A DNA stretch of 64,000 nucleotides from Pegoplata infirma. Lineage: Eukaryota; Arthropoda; Insecta; Diptera; Anthomyiidae. The position numbers and the translations under genes were made by a program. Below are positions 8,621 through 19,895 of this stretch, in pieces (the first letter of the stretch is position 1; the number at the start of each line of letters is the position of its first letter). The stretch spans positions 125,103,347 through 125,167,346 of the forward strand of contig OY992537.1 in the NCBI GenBank assembly GCA_963921195.1, read 5' to 3'. The notes under the pieces are model-generated. The model made no database searches. It was not told where the DNA came from and saw only the letters and a program-made list of their open reading frames with translations.

Positions 8621-9064
8621 TTATAAAAAGAGTTCCCTATTTCTGTTGGGTAATTTAATTTGGCCGGCGTTTGAAACGCCACTGGCACTAATGTTAATGC
8701 CGGCACTAACAAGCGCCAAGGCAAAGCACTACTTGGAGTGCTGGTGGTTTAAATTAAAAAGAAAACAAAGAGCCAATTGCTCGGCTAAGTTTCGAGTTAG
8801 AATTTTGAAATGATCCTTTATTACAAAATTTGTCTCCTTATAAACTAAAATAACGGTACTTAAATCTAATCCTTAATCTAACTATTTACAAGCAATTATA
8901 TGCTTACACATACATACATAAGAATATTGTTTATTTACTAATAAATAAATAAATAACACAGCTGATTATAAAAACAGCTGATTCAAAATATAAATTATAC
9001 AGCTGATTAGAGATGTGTAATAAATGATAATAAATGATTAGAGATGTGTAATAAATACATTACA
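8602..9064 (-). repeat. 5' LTR of the retrotransposon
   Basis: 463 bp, the partner of 2177-2643. As the upstream LTR for minus-strand transcription it should hold the active promoter. Three CAGCTG cores near its outer end and a 22-bp direct repeat ending AGAGATGTGTAATAAAT may be regulatory. Confidence 0.95.
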
Positions 9065-10275
9065 ATAGAATCAGTATAAACTCAGTAAAATTTCTGTTAT
9101 TTTGTAAAATTGAATGACTGAGATTTTAGTAAAAATATAAATTTTAGCAGAAAAATCAGCTAAAAGTTTGGTAAATCAAATTGAATGTCGTTTTACAGAT
9201 GTTTTGACAGAGTTTTTCTTTTGAGTGTAAGTTATTTTCTTTGCATCATTAAAGTTTTTTTTCCTTAACAAAAATACAATCGCCTACTAAAGTTAACATT
9301 TCACTATGTACAGCTGAGTATTTTAAGAGAATGAGAGAATTTCTGATGTTTTGTGTTCAACTGAAAACTTTAATAGAGCAGTTTGGAATTTCAGATTTTC
9401 ATTTTACGTTACGTTTTGTTTTTTTTTTTATGAAAAACATATTTGCAATAGTTGTGATTTTTCTTTGCTTTGCTATTGTATATTTTGGATTTTCTTTGTT
9501 TATTTTTTTTTTCTTTTCCGTAAATAAATACAACTGCAGTAACAACCTCTTAGCGCCTTGACTTAATACCACGTACATCGACGCGGACAGATGGTACTCG
9601 ACTTGTGCGACTGGATAAGAGCAAAGTTGATTTTGGGCTCCCAACATATTTTTAAACCTCTATCTATAACACTGTACAACACAAAAAAAAATTAAAAGGT
9701 CAGACCAAAAAAATTTGATAGAAGAGACAAGAAAACAATATACGTGTATCGGCGTTTTGAAAGTTTACATCTGGGTTTCATTTTAGGTGGAGCTAAAGTT
9801 TCCCCAATTGCAAATGTTCTATTGTCATTCGTCATTGAATATCGAGTAAAGCTTACGTTTAAAGTATATGGTGTGTTCAGCAAATGTATGTAAAATGCTA
9901 CGGAGACCATTTTTGTGGAATATGTCAACTCCTCAATTTAAGGATCTTTTTTGTCCTTATTTTTAAAAAGAGCAAAAAACACCACTAAAACAGGCATTTA
10001 AGGGGTTTAAATGTTCCGCAAAATTATTCGCCATGAAATTTTACTATAAGTCCTTGAATACGCCAAAACGGAAAACCCAAACAAAAAGTCAGAAATAAGA
10101 CACAATAAAAGAGAGCGTAGGGTTAATTTCGCATTTAGTAAGAAAATCGAGTAAACCTTACGTTTAAAGTATATGGTGTGTTCAGAAAATGTATGTAAAA
10201 TGTTACGGAGAATATTTTTGTAGAATATGTTAACCCTCTAACTCCTTAAGGTAAGGGTCTTTTTTGTCCTTCTTT

Positions 10276-10442
10276 TAAAAAAGAGCAAAAAACACCATTA
10301 AAACAGGTATTTTAGGGGTTAAAATGTTCCGCAAAAATATTCGCCGTGCAATTTTACTATAAGTCCTTTTCACGGCAAATATTTTTGCGGACCATTTTAA
10401 CCCCTTAAATACCTGTTTTAATGGTGTTTTTTGCTCTTTTTT
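10276..10442. repeat. Near-perfect inner palindrome of the foldback element
   Basis: The arms read AAAAAACACCATTAAAACAG ... through GCAAAAATATTCGCCGTG and back. The centre is about 20 bp near 10358. Few mismatches are seen, so a long hairpin can form. Confidence 0.85.
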
Positions 10443-10483
10443 ACAAGAAGGACAAAAAAGACCCTTACCTAAATGAGTTAGAG

Positions 10484-12120
10484 CAGCGGTTACCAACCTT
10501 TTTGACTCGCGTACCCCTAATTTTAAATTTTGTCAGCCGCGTACCCCCTAACAAAATTTTTGTTTTCGTTAAAAAAACCCTTGCGAAATAATGTAAGAGA
10601 CAAAAAAGTTGAAAGAAAGTATGAAGTTAGGTTGAGATTGCAAGAAATAGAATTGTAGTGTTGGAAACTGTCAAAATTTATTCTGTAGAAACTATAAATA
10701 TTCACATCCAGTCAGAAATTGCCAACCGTACCAAAAATTTTGTGTTGGTACAATGTCGGGCTAGCCAAAAATACAACATTGTATAGTGTAAAACAGTTTT
10801 ACTAAAAATATTGTGATGGCACAACTTTGTGTTTACATAAAACACTACACTATAGATTATAATTTAAAAGTTTAAGATTTTTATTTTTTTTTAAAAGTTT
10901 TTGATTTACATAGACTTCAACTCTTTAATCTAAGTGGACACTTAAGAAGTTGCTTTTTCAATCAATTTGTACAAAATGGTAGCTAAAAAGCACCACATCG
11001 CGATTTTCAATACATTCCTAAGCAAAAGGTAAATCTAAGGTCGTAATTTTGTAAAATCAATGTTAACCCAACGTCAAAACAAAAGTCGAGCGATCGTTGG
11101 CCACTAGACTTAGAAACGGTTATGATTCGCCAACGTTGGTACCGTTGCCGCCAACTTCATTCCAACGTTGGCCCGTTTGTATTTTTCTGCCTGGGCATAT
11201 ATAAAAAACAGTTTTCATTAACAAGACAAACTGACATTTAAAATCCTAGTGATGATAACACTAACTGGGGTGTTTGAAACCGGTATGGAAAGTACCAGAA
11301 ATGTCTATAATTTTTAGAATTTAAATTTTTCTTCTGCATTTTTTCAACTCGAACCCTTGCTGCTCATATAAATATTAGAGTTAATTTTGAAATTTTTGAT
11401 AATTTTTTGAAGGATTTAGGGGAGATCAAAACAATGGTGGAATTTTTTGGAAAAATTTTCGCTCCCTGGGGTGGTTCAATGCATCTGAAAACGCGGATTT
11501 TGAGCTCATTTTTCTGCAGAGCAAAAACAGCTGAAAATATTGCAAATCTGATTTCAACAGTTGATTCTGCACCAAAAATTTAAATAACGGACGTTTTTTG
11601 AACTCTTAAAAAAAGTTCCAGAAACACATCACAGAGGGTGGAAATATAATGTTTTTTATTTTTTTTTTAATTTTTTTGTTTTATATACAAGGGCAGATCC
11701 ACAATTCCGTGACTTTTCGAATGAAACGCCCTCGTATATACAATGAAAGGACATTTTGAGGTTAACAAAATTGTACCAAAATTTCCACTCTACCACAACC
11801 CGTCTCAAAAATGCCCAAAACACGTTTTTTGAGAACTTTGATATACATTTCTCAAAAACCTGACATCATAGTAAAATTTGGGAACCATATTCGGAATCAG
11901 CATCGAAACGTTAATCGAAAACAAAAATACGTTTTTTATTAACTTTGACCTCAACTTTCTTAAAAACCTGACGTTATGGAAAACTTTGGAAGCCAGGTGC
12001 GGAACCAGCATTGAATGGTTTATCTAAAACAAATGTCCAAATTACTAAAACTTTGAGTACCCCCGCGGACAGTTTCGCGTACCCCCTAGTGGTACGCGTA
12101 CCTTAGGTTGGTAACCGCTG
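10484..12120. mobile_element. Non-autonomous hAT-like transposon
   Basis: The TIR CAGCGGTTACCAACCT is perfect over 16 bp at both ends, and the 8-bp target duplication AGTTAGAG (10476-10483, 12121-12128) is perfect. Both are hAT hallmarks. Subterminal GCGTACCCC repeats occur at both ends. The 1.64-kb interior is AT-rich and has no transposase. It contains inverted CCAACGTTGG motifs near 11095-11175 and short frames only. Confidence 0.9.
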
Positions 12121-12984
12121 AGTTAGAGGATTAATATATTCTACAAAAATATTGTCCGTAACATTCTACATAAAGTAGCTGAACTCACCATATACTTTAA
12201 ACGTAAGCTTTACTTGATTTTCTTAATAAATGCGAAATTAACCCTAAGCTCTCTTTTGTTGTGTCTTGTTTCTGACTTTCTTGTTGAGTTTTCAGTTTTG
12301 GTGTATTCAGGGACTTATAGTAAAATTTCACGGCGGATATTTTTGCGGAACATTAAGACCCCTTTAATCCCTGTTTTAATGGTGTTTTTGCTCTTTTTAA
12401 AAAGAAGGACAAAAAGGACCCTTAATTTGAGGAGTTAGGGGGTTAATATATTCCACAAAAATGTTCTTCGTAACATTTTACATAAATGTTCTTAATAAAT
12501 GCGAAATTAACCCTAAGATGTCTTTTGTTGTGTCTTATTTCTGACTTTCTGGTTGAGTTTTCAGTTTTGATGTATTCAGGGACCTAAAGTAAAATTTCAC
12601 GACGAATATTTTTGTGGAACATTTAAACAACTTAAATCCCTGTTTTAATGGTGTTTTTTGCTTTTTTTTGAAAAGAAGGACAAAAAACCCTTATCTTGAG
12701 GAGTTAGAGGGTTCATATGTTCCACAAAAAATGTTCTCCGTAACATTTTACATAAATTTGCTGAACACACGATATACTTTAAACGTAAGCTTTACTCGAT
12801 ATTCAATAAAGATTGACAATACAACATTTGCATTTGGGGGAAACTTTACCTCCCCCTAAAATGAAACCCAGATGTAAACTTTCAAAACGTCGATTCACGT
12901 ATATTTTTTTTTGTCTCTTCTATCAAATTTTTTTGGTCTGACCTTGTAATTTTGGAAAATATTTGATTTTGTTGAACAGTGTAA

Positions 12985-14150
12985 TCGTTAAGGTGGTCCC
13001 CATATAATTTTTTTTATTTTTTATAAACTTGTTTTATAAAATCAGTTCCTACCGCTCCCATGATACCTTCTAGAGGGGTAAAATGCAAGACCGACCTCTA
13101 TTAATTTTTGCCCCCAACATTTTTCTAAAAAAACCTACCCCCTATCTACACTTCCTAAGATAGCTTCCATACAAAAGTTACATTTTTAAAAAAATCGAGC
13201 GAAATTTTAAGAGCTAAAATTTTTATTATGCAACACAATTTTTGTTTTTAGGCACGTTATCAAATTTTGTATTTAAATAGTTCTTACTAATAGAAATGTG
13301 ATAGCAAACAGAAATTTTAAGATTTCTCAAAATTTCCAAAAATATGATTTTTTGCAATTTTTCCTGCCACGCCCACAATAAAGGCGGTGTTAAAAATTCC
13401 CGCATGGTGGCTACTTACATGTTAGAGCAGCAACACCTGGCTCATCGGAGGCGCGCGTTTTTTTACGGTGGGTTAATTTCGATTTTCAGGCCAAATTTGG
13501 ATGGGGCTGACAGTGGAAATATTTACACCTCGTTCTCCATTTTTGTTTTAAACTCATCTACGTGATGTTACTTTTTAAAATATTAAAAAAATCATCTGAA
13601 CGAAACTTTTTATCTAGAGTCAAAAGACTGTTGGTACTTTAAAGTGGTGTAATTTCTAACTAAAAGAAGATACCGCTTAGTGTTTTGTTTTGAAAAAATC
13701 AGAAATCTATCTAGTTTGAAATAAATAGGAATTAGCTTGAAATACATAGGAATAAATGCGACCATGCTATTGGCAAAAAACTGGAGCAGGATCGGTCAAA
13801 CTTTGAAATTTCACTTTTTAAAATGCACTAACTCGAAAAGTATGAGAGATAACTACACCCAAAAAGCAGCTTTTTTAGGTCTCCACTAGCACATTGTCCA
13901 CATATAATTTTTTAGATAATCTATTAACAAGCAAAAAAATGACATGCGTTCAAAGTGTTCGTATGCAAAAAGTACCTTACTTTGGGGAAGTTCTTCTGCC
14001 TGCCCCGTTCAACCGCTGGGCTCCAACTTCGGAACTTAAGCTACGTTAGCTATGACCATTTCAAATTGCATGGCAATCGGTCCGGTACTTACTAAACGGC
14101 TGAATTATTTCCAAAAAAAAATTGCCAAATCTCCCACTGTGCAGGGTAGC
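12985..14150. other. AT-rich region with an old repeat copy at its end
   Basis: No gene is evident. The last part (about 14000-14150), with GCTCCAACTTCGGAACTTAAG and ACGTTAGCTATGACC segments, is a diverged copy of sequence at about 16785-16910, so it is an old dispersed repeat. The frame at 13344-13565 shows no recognisable protein. Confidence 0.5.
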
Positions 14151-14156
14151 AAGTAT

Positions 14157-15210
14157 TTTTTTATACCCTCCAACCACGCAATACTTACTTTGTCATTCCT
14201 ATAAAGTATTGATCCATGATCGATTCTAATACATTCTATGAATGTCCGTCCGTCTGTCTGTCCGTTTGTATATAACACGATGCAGTCCAAAATAAAAAAG
14301 TTAGACTCCTGAAATTTGTCTGGAATATGTAGGCTAAGTTCGTAAATGGGTAAAATCGGCCCAGAGAAAAAAATTTTTCATTGAAAAGCTAAACCAACCT
14401 CTAAAAACCGCTACTTTTTACAAGTTTTCTTTGTTTTTTGTTAAACAAATGAAACATTTTTATGCAAGAAAAGTTTAAAGTCCTGCATTTGGGGATTTAA
14501 AAATTTCGGGTTTTTGAACCGCCCCTTTTATGGGCGTGGATGAAAAAAATATTACAAATTAGAGATGGGCGCGTGAGTGACTTTTGACTTACACTCACTC
14601 ACGCTCACTACAGGAATTTTAGAATCACGCACACTCACTCACGAGCATATTTTTTCTACTCACACTCACTCACAATCATGTGAGTAAATTTAATGCAACT
14701 CACACTCACGTGCACTCACACAAGCATCACTTACACTCACGTTGACTTACACTCACGAAACTCTTATTTATACAAAAAAAAAAATTCAAAAACTTAAATT
14801 TCAAAAATCTTTCAAAATTTTTTAGCAAAATTTTAAGTTTAGCGAAATTCAAAATTTTTTTTTTGCTTTTTTCGGGACGGAATCTTAAGTTAAGCCAAAT
14901 TTTAAATTTTTTTGTTGCATTTTTGGGTATGAAAGGAAATATGAAAAGAAAATAAATCACGCAAACTTTCGCAAAAAAATCGACTCACGCACACTCACTC
15001 ACGCAAAAATCTTACTCACACACACTCACTCACGCAAAAATCTTACTCACGCACAGTCACTCACGTATTTTTTTTCTCCACTCACACTCACTCACAATCA
15101 CGTGAGTAAAATTGAATTCAGTCACACTTACGCGTGAATCACGCTATAATTGGCTCATGTTCCCATCTCTATTACAAATAATGGAAATCGTAATAAATGA
15201 CTTTGTAAAC
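14157..15210 (+). mobile_element. mini-me-like repeat, subfamily with GATGCAGTCCAAAATAAAA, split by a hAT-like element
   Basis: It begins with TATACCCTCCAACCACGC. Core AGTATTGATCCATGATCGA is followed by (GTCC/GTCT)n at 14242-14270 and the GATGCAGTCCAAAATAAAA body. The same subfamily occurs at 18004, 62317 and 63694. The 3' limit is unclear. Confidence 0.6.
14560..15171. mobile_element. hAT-like MITE composed mainly of a CACTCACTCACG minisatellite
   Basis: The ends TAGAGATGGG and CCCATCTCTA are flanked by a perfect 8-bp duplication TTACAAAT (14552-14559, 15172-15179). Both inner flanks are arrays of CACTCACTCACG-type units (about 14575-14760 and 14980-15150) in the same orientation. The middle is A/T-rich. 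No coding capacity. Confidence 0.8.
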
Positions 15211-15290
15211 TTTTATCGCTATGGAGAAAGTGCCCCAAAGTCCCCTACCGACCCCCCAACCCCAAAAAAAAGACGCCCATGACATTTTTT

Positions 15291-16177
15291 TTTTTATACC
15301 CTCCACTCTAGTGATAGAGGGTATATATAAGTTTGTCATTCCGTTTGTAACACCTCGAAATATTGGTCTAGGACCCCATAAAGTATATATATTCATGATC
15401 CTCGATCGATTTTAAGACGATCTAGCGATGTCCGTCCGTCCGTCCGTCCGTCCGTCCGTCTGTCCGTCTGTCTGTCTGTCTGTCTGTCTGTCTGTTGAAA
15501 ACACGCTAACTTTTGAAAGACTTTACGGATGCTCCTGAAGTTTGGCATATATGTTGGGCATTTACCTGGTCAGGTTGGTATTGCAATCCAGCGAAATCGG
15601 TCCAGTGGTTCAAAAGTTATAAGCAAATGAGTAAATTTCGGCAAGGGTTTTTCTGGAATTTACGAGATAAAACACACGGTAACTTTCGAACGGCAATTCT
15701 GAGGGTGCTAAAGTGTGGCATATATATTTGCCGTTCCTCTGGTCCAGTTGGTTTTAAATTTCAGCCAAATCGGTCCAGTATTTCAAAAGTTATTAGCAAA
15801 ACCGTAAATTTTAGATTCGCCTCACCTTAAATTCACGTGTTGAAACCCCGTTACAGGTTTTAAAAACATTGGTAAGTCACAAAAATATTTTACAACGCAT
15901 TTTTGTCACTCAAAAATATTTTTACACTAAAAGAAAAAAAAAAATACACTCGAAAAAAATTTTACACTCAAAAAAAATTATACACTCAAAAAAAATTTAG
16001 TAAATTATTTTTTTTTTTCAAAAATTAGTTAAAAAAAAGTTTTTTTAAACAAAATAAAATATTTCTAATCAAAAATGTTATTTGTTCACTCTAGAAAATT
16101 TACTATAACTTAAATAGGGCATTGTGGAGGGTATTCATAGATTCGGCCAATTCGAATTTAGCTTTTCTACTTGTTTT
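15291..16177 (+). mobile_element. Complete mini-me-like repeat, subfamily with ACACGCTAACTTTTGAAAGA
   Basis: Starts with the TATACCCTCCACTCTAGTGA hairpin and TATATA run. The core ATTCATGATCCTCGATCGA is followed by (GTCC)n(GTCT)n at 15430-15495, two tandem internal units with 'AATCGGTCCAGT', TTTACACT(C)AAAAA repeats (15897-15990), and the 3' end GGCCAATTCGAATTTAGC ... CTACTTG. Copies of this subfamily are at 20261 (minus), 37465 and 44484. Confidence 0.75.
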
Positions 16178-18000
16178 ATTTTTATTTACTCTCATTTAAT
16201 TTATTATTTTTTCATATATTTTTACATTTTTTAAAATATTTATTCAATTGTTTTACTTATTTTGATATTATTTTAATAATTAAAACAAAATAAAAATTAA
16301 AATGCTTATTGATGACATTTTTTGACGACAAGTGGAAATGTGTCATCACTTGTTTCTTCAGTTTTACCGACATGTTTCATCATATGGAAGAAAATCGTCA
16401 TCAATATGATGAAATTTGTCATCAAAATTGATGACATCAAGTGATGAAACAGCTTCATCACTATGATGAAGCACTTATCTTTGAGTCACCAATCACCAAA
16501 TTAATAAAATATTTGTTTAACCAATTTTTTATTTTTTTTTTTTTGATCACAAATTCGATAAATCTTTTATTTTTAGTTTTTAACTAATGACCCATTGACA
16601 CAAAACCAAACTTTCAGAATCGAAAAAAGTTGACATTTTACATAACAAAATCCTCAAGGATTTTTTTTAGTTCAGAGCTAGGTTTTTTTTACATGCATTA
16701 AAAGCTGATAATATTAAAGCATTTAAAGTTTTCGTGTACTAAACTTGTCCTATTTTATTGGCCCTTTGTGGTGCCCTTATTGGACATGTGGGGTCCAGCG
16801 TCCAAACTTAAGCTCGAAATTACGTTAGCTATAACCGGTATGAATTTCGCTGCAATCGGTCTATTACCTACTTTCTGAATAGTCAAATCATTAATAAGAA
16901 TCCACTGTGCATCGTTGCGTATGATTGTTATTTGAAAGAAAATAACAAAAATGTTGATCAAAACAATGATTGATTTATTTAAATTTTGTTGATTAATAGA
17001 TTTAATTGAACATTTTAAGTCAATATCTTTTTGTGTGTATCTCACTCAGTTTTAAAAATAATTTTTGTACAAAAAATCACCCCTTATCGAGGCGTTACTG
17101 TATTATCTACCACCTAAACTATCTACGTAATGCCTGATGCCGGTTAATATTGTTGCTGTTCGCTTGTCTATCTCTAGATTTTTATATGTAAGAATAAATG
17201 TTGACCAAGTTAAGTGCTGGTTTTTTGTATCAATGTGTTTGTGTACAACAGAGAGTTGAACAATAATAGCAACAACATCAGCAATGAAAAAAACATGGTC
17301 TATAAAAGCAGCGGTAACAGTTTGAAGTGAACGACCATCAAGGTAACTGGCAAAATAGCAATTACAATAACAACAACATCAACAAACACAATAGCGCGTT
17401 AGTCAAAAGAAAATCCAAACTATTTGTGTTTAAAGACAAAATAACAAAAAAAATAAAAAATTGCCAGCAACAGTCAACAACAACATTTTTTGCTTTACTT
17501 CTTGTAGCAACAACAAAAAAAGGTGATTGTGCTATGATGGTGATTGGGTGGAGAGTCTTGAAAATTTTTCAGCAACAAAAAGTTACACAAAAAAAATATA
17601 TATAGCAACTCTTTTATTTCTTTTTTTATAGCAAAAAGAGAAGTTAAAGAAGTGTATTGCTAATGCGGATCAGGCTTGTCATGCTAGCACTATAAGTGCT
17701 AGAACTAGCAGTAATTTAGCAATTATATTTAATGAATAGATGCTAAAAAAAATCTAGCACCTTTTACAAAAAACGTTTAATATTTTAGTGATAGGGGATT
17801 TGGGGAACTTTAAAATAAGTTCCAAACGGAATGATACCCAAAAGAAAACTTATAAACTCCCGACTTTTTTTAATACGAATTCTTTATGAATTAAGTACAT
17901 GTGCGTGGTGACTTTTCACAATTATTTTTGGGAGTTATTTTATTATGAAATAATTTACAAAGGAAATACCTCTAAAAAATTTTATTTCTACTCTGCACAG
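16178..18000. other. AT-rich region with a GATGA/TCATC motif cluster and an old repeat copy
   Basis: 16308-16475 holds about a dozen TCATCA/TGATGA motifs in both orientations. 16785-16910 is related to 14000-14150. 17640-17770 has GCTAGCACT/AGTGCTAG segments related to the hAT-like element at 18574. 17250-17600 is CAA/ACA-rich DNA whose 92-codon frame looks like low-complexity background. No gene called. Confidence 0.5.
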
Positions 18001-18003
18001 CTT

Positions 18004-18440
18004 TTTATACCCTCCAACCACAGTATGGGGTTATACTCACTTTTCCATTCCGCGTGTAACGCATCAAAATATCGGTCGGGGACCCCATGAATTATACATA
18101 TATTTTTATTGATTTATGATGTATTATAAGACATTCTATAAATGTTCGTCCATCTGTTTGTAAAAGCCATGATGCAGTCCGAACCAAAAGAGTCAGCCCC
18201 CTTAAATTAAGCACGATCATGTCTAATGGTCCTAAGGCGATCAAGTTCGTATATGGTCAAAATCGGAATAGAGAAAAAGCTCCCCCTTGAATAACTGCCC
18301 CAGAAAAACACAATTTTTTAACATTTATTTTTGTCATTTTGTTCAATAAATGAAAAATTTTTATGCCATATGAAGTTCAACGACCTTCACTTGGACCAAG
18401 GGGTTCATCTAGTACCATTTCGAAATTCCGATTTTCCATT
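18004..18440 (+). mobile_element. Diverged mini-me-like repeat
   Basis: The TATACCCTCCAACCACAG start, degenerate core and short GTCY block (about 18145-18165) precede a GATGCAGTCCGAACCAAAAG body. It is older and more diverged than the 62317 copy. Confidence 0.65.
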
Positions 18441-18573
18441 CCTGACCCTATTTTTTGTATTTAGCAGCTCAACAGCCTTTACTTATGGCAACACTTATAT
18501 AGATACATACACTTTTATAAAAATATTGATACAATTGTTGTGTTGGCGAGATATTTTTTTACTGTAGTGAAGT

Positions 18574-19895
18574 CAGTGATGCCATTTTAGCACTTTTAGT
18601 GCTAGATTTAGCACTTTTTTTTTTGACTTAGCACTAAAGTTTTGGAAAAAGGTGCCAAGTGCTAAGTTAGCACTTTTTATAATTTTTTAGCATTTTTAGC
18701 ATTTCTTTTACATTTTAATTTGTTTTTTAAATCTCTTGTAAAAATTTTTAGCCTGCGGCGCTTTCTTTGCACCTGTATAATGAAATAACTCCCAAATCGT
18801 ATAGAATTTATTTAATTTCTTTTCTTTCTCAGGAATCCCAAGAAATAAAGAAAGTTTAAATTGAAAGTCAAAAATTAAGAAAATATAAATTAAAATTTAG
18901 AAATCCCAGTTAAAATTCAGGAAATCCAATTGAATTTAAAAATTCAAATAGAAATTAAGAAAATATTAATTGAAATTCAATAAAACCAACTGAAATTCAG
19001 AAAACTAAATTGAAATTTAGAAAACCTAGTCGAAATTCAGAAAAATGAAATTGAGAAAAACCAATTTAAATTCAGAAAATCCAATTGAAAAACAGAAAAC
19101 ATTTTCGAAATTCAGAAAATCCAATCAAAATCAAGAAAACCATTGGAAATTAAGAAATCCATATTGTAATTAAGAAGATTTTAATTGAAATTCAGAAAAC
19201 CCAATTTAAATTAAGAAAACGCAATCGAAATTCAGAAAAAAAAATTATGTTTAGAAAACCAAATTGGAATCAAGAAAATTTACTCTCAATTTTCGGATCA
19301 AAAAATATCTAAAGCCGATATGAATACATATGGAGAAGATCTGAATAGATCCATTTATATATGATCATTTTGTTATATTTGAATAGGTTCAGGCTTTTAA
19401 GGTAAATAAAAAAACTTGTTAATTTGCAAAATTAATCTTTTAAAAAAAATTTAAATTGAGTTGTTTTTCAAAAAAAATATTTTTTACAATATATTTGTCT
19501 ATCGCGCGAAAACTTATGAAGTAATGGAAAAGTAACGTGTGTAAATTTTGTTGCAAATTTGATTAACTTTAATTTGGTTTCTATTGCGAGTAGATCGGAG
19601 GTACATTACTCAATATATAGGGAAAACAGTGAAAATAACTCCAAAAAACGCTGAAAAATTTATTACAAATATGTATCCGTGAAAATTATTTTCGATCAAA
19701 TTTTTAAGTTTAAATATGTAGACGAAGTTAGTGCGCATTTTCGTGTTAAATTAGAGTTATTGTTAAAAATCATTATTTGTTAATTTAATGAAAGAAGAAA
19801 AAAAATTTAGCACTTTTTTTTTTGGTCTGTAGAGCATTTTAGCACTTTTTTTCTGCCATTTAGCATTTTTTCAAAATTCTCTTATGGCAACACTG
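18574..19895. mobile_element. hAT-like non-autonomous element carrying a minisatellite
   Basis: The ends CAGTGATGCCAT and, reversed, CAGTGTTGCCAT are flanked by a perfect 8-bp duplication AGTGAAGT (18566-18573, 19896-19903). TTTAGCAC motifs are dense in both subterminal regions. No transposase frame. Confidence 0.85.
18845..19290. repeat. AT-rich minisatellite, unit about 20 bp (GAAATTCAGAAAACCAATT)
   Basis: About twenty imperfect units of the type GAAATTMAGAAAAYCCAATT run head to tail within the hAT-like element at 18574-19895. Confidence 0.85.

Larger units (their letters stand above)
2177..9064 (-). mobile_element. Full-length Ty3/gypsy LTR retrotransposon, mdg1/412 group
   Basis: The element lies on the minus strand between two long terminal repeats that begin TGTAATG and end CATTACA. 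A 4-bp target duplication ATAG flanks it (2173-2176 and 9065-9068), the length usual for this superfamily. From its own 5' end (9064) it contains the 5' LTR, primer-binding site, a small basic leader ORF, gag, pol and a polypurine tract before the 3' LTR. No env-like ORF exists between pol and the 3' LTR. The reverse transcriptase and integrase motifs (GCSxxHHxxNL, HHETLGSLERNH) resemble the mdg1/412 group as I remember it. The LTRs match except for one AAAT unit, and both main ORFs are open, so it is young and possibly active. Confidence 0.95.
775..9227. mobile_element. TA-flanked MITE (about 0.66 kb without inserts) split by a MITE and an LTR retrotransposon
   Basis: The left end (TA)CACTCAAAATAGATTCTC and the right end, on the opposite strand CACTCAAAAGAAAAACTCTG, form an imperfect terminal inverted repeat (TIR) with TA on both outer sides (773-774 and 9228-9229). 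Tc1/mariner-type elements duplicate TA. Removing the inserts at 1012-1909 and 2177-9064 leaves about 660 bp. A second, uninterrupted relative lies at about 35268-35845 and shares the 'CCAATCAGCA', 'GACAGCAA' and 'TTTTAGCAGAAAAATC' segments, supporting the reconstruction. No transposase ORF is present, so the element is non-autonomous. Confidence 0.7.
9670..12981. mobile_element. Foldback element with TAA target duplication, interrupted by a hAT-like element
   Basis: The outer ends CACTGTACAACA and, on the opposite strand, CACTGTTCAACA are flanked by TAA on both sides (9667-9669 and 12982-12984). Three-base TWA duplications are typical of PIF/Harbinger elements. The arms (about 9698-10475 and 12121-12944) are inverted copies, and each contains direct subrepeats of roughly 300 bp marked by TTTAAAGTATATGGTGTGTT and GGTGTTTTTTGCTC segments. 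An inner palindrome spans 10276-10442. No transposase is present. The hAT-like insertion at 10484-12120 sits between the arms. Without it the element is about 1.67 kb. Confidence 0.75.

Noticed and set aside
15430..15495. (GTCC)n(GTCT)n tract considered as a CRISPR-like or telomere-like repeat
   Set aside because: It is the GTCY microsatellite of a dispersed repeat with the same flanks in about a dozen copies; there are no spacers.
17327..17605. 92-codon Asn/Lys-rich ORF as a possible host exon
   Set aside because: CAA-rich low-complexity DNA, no splice-site or family support. Cannot be distinguished from background.
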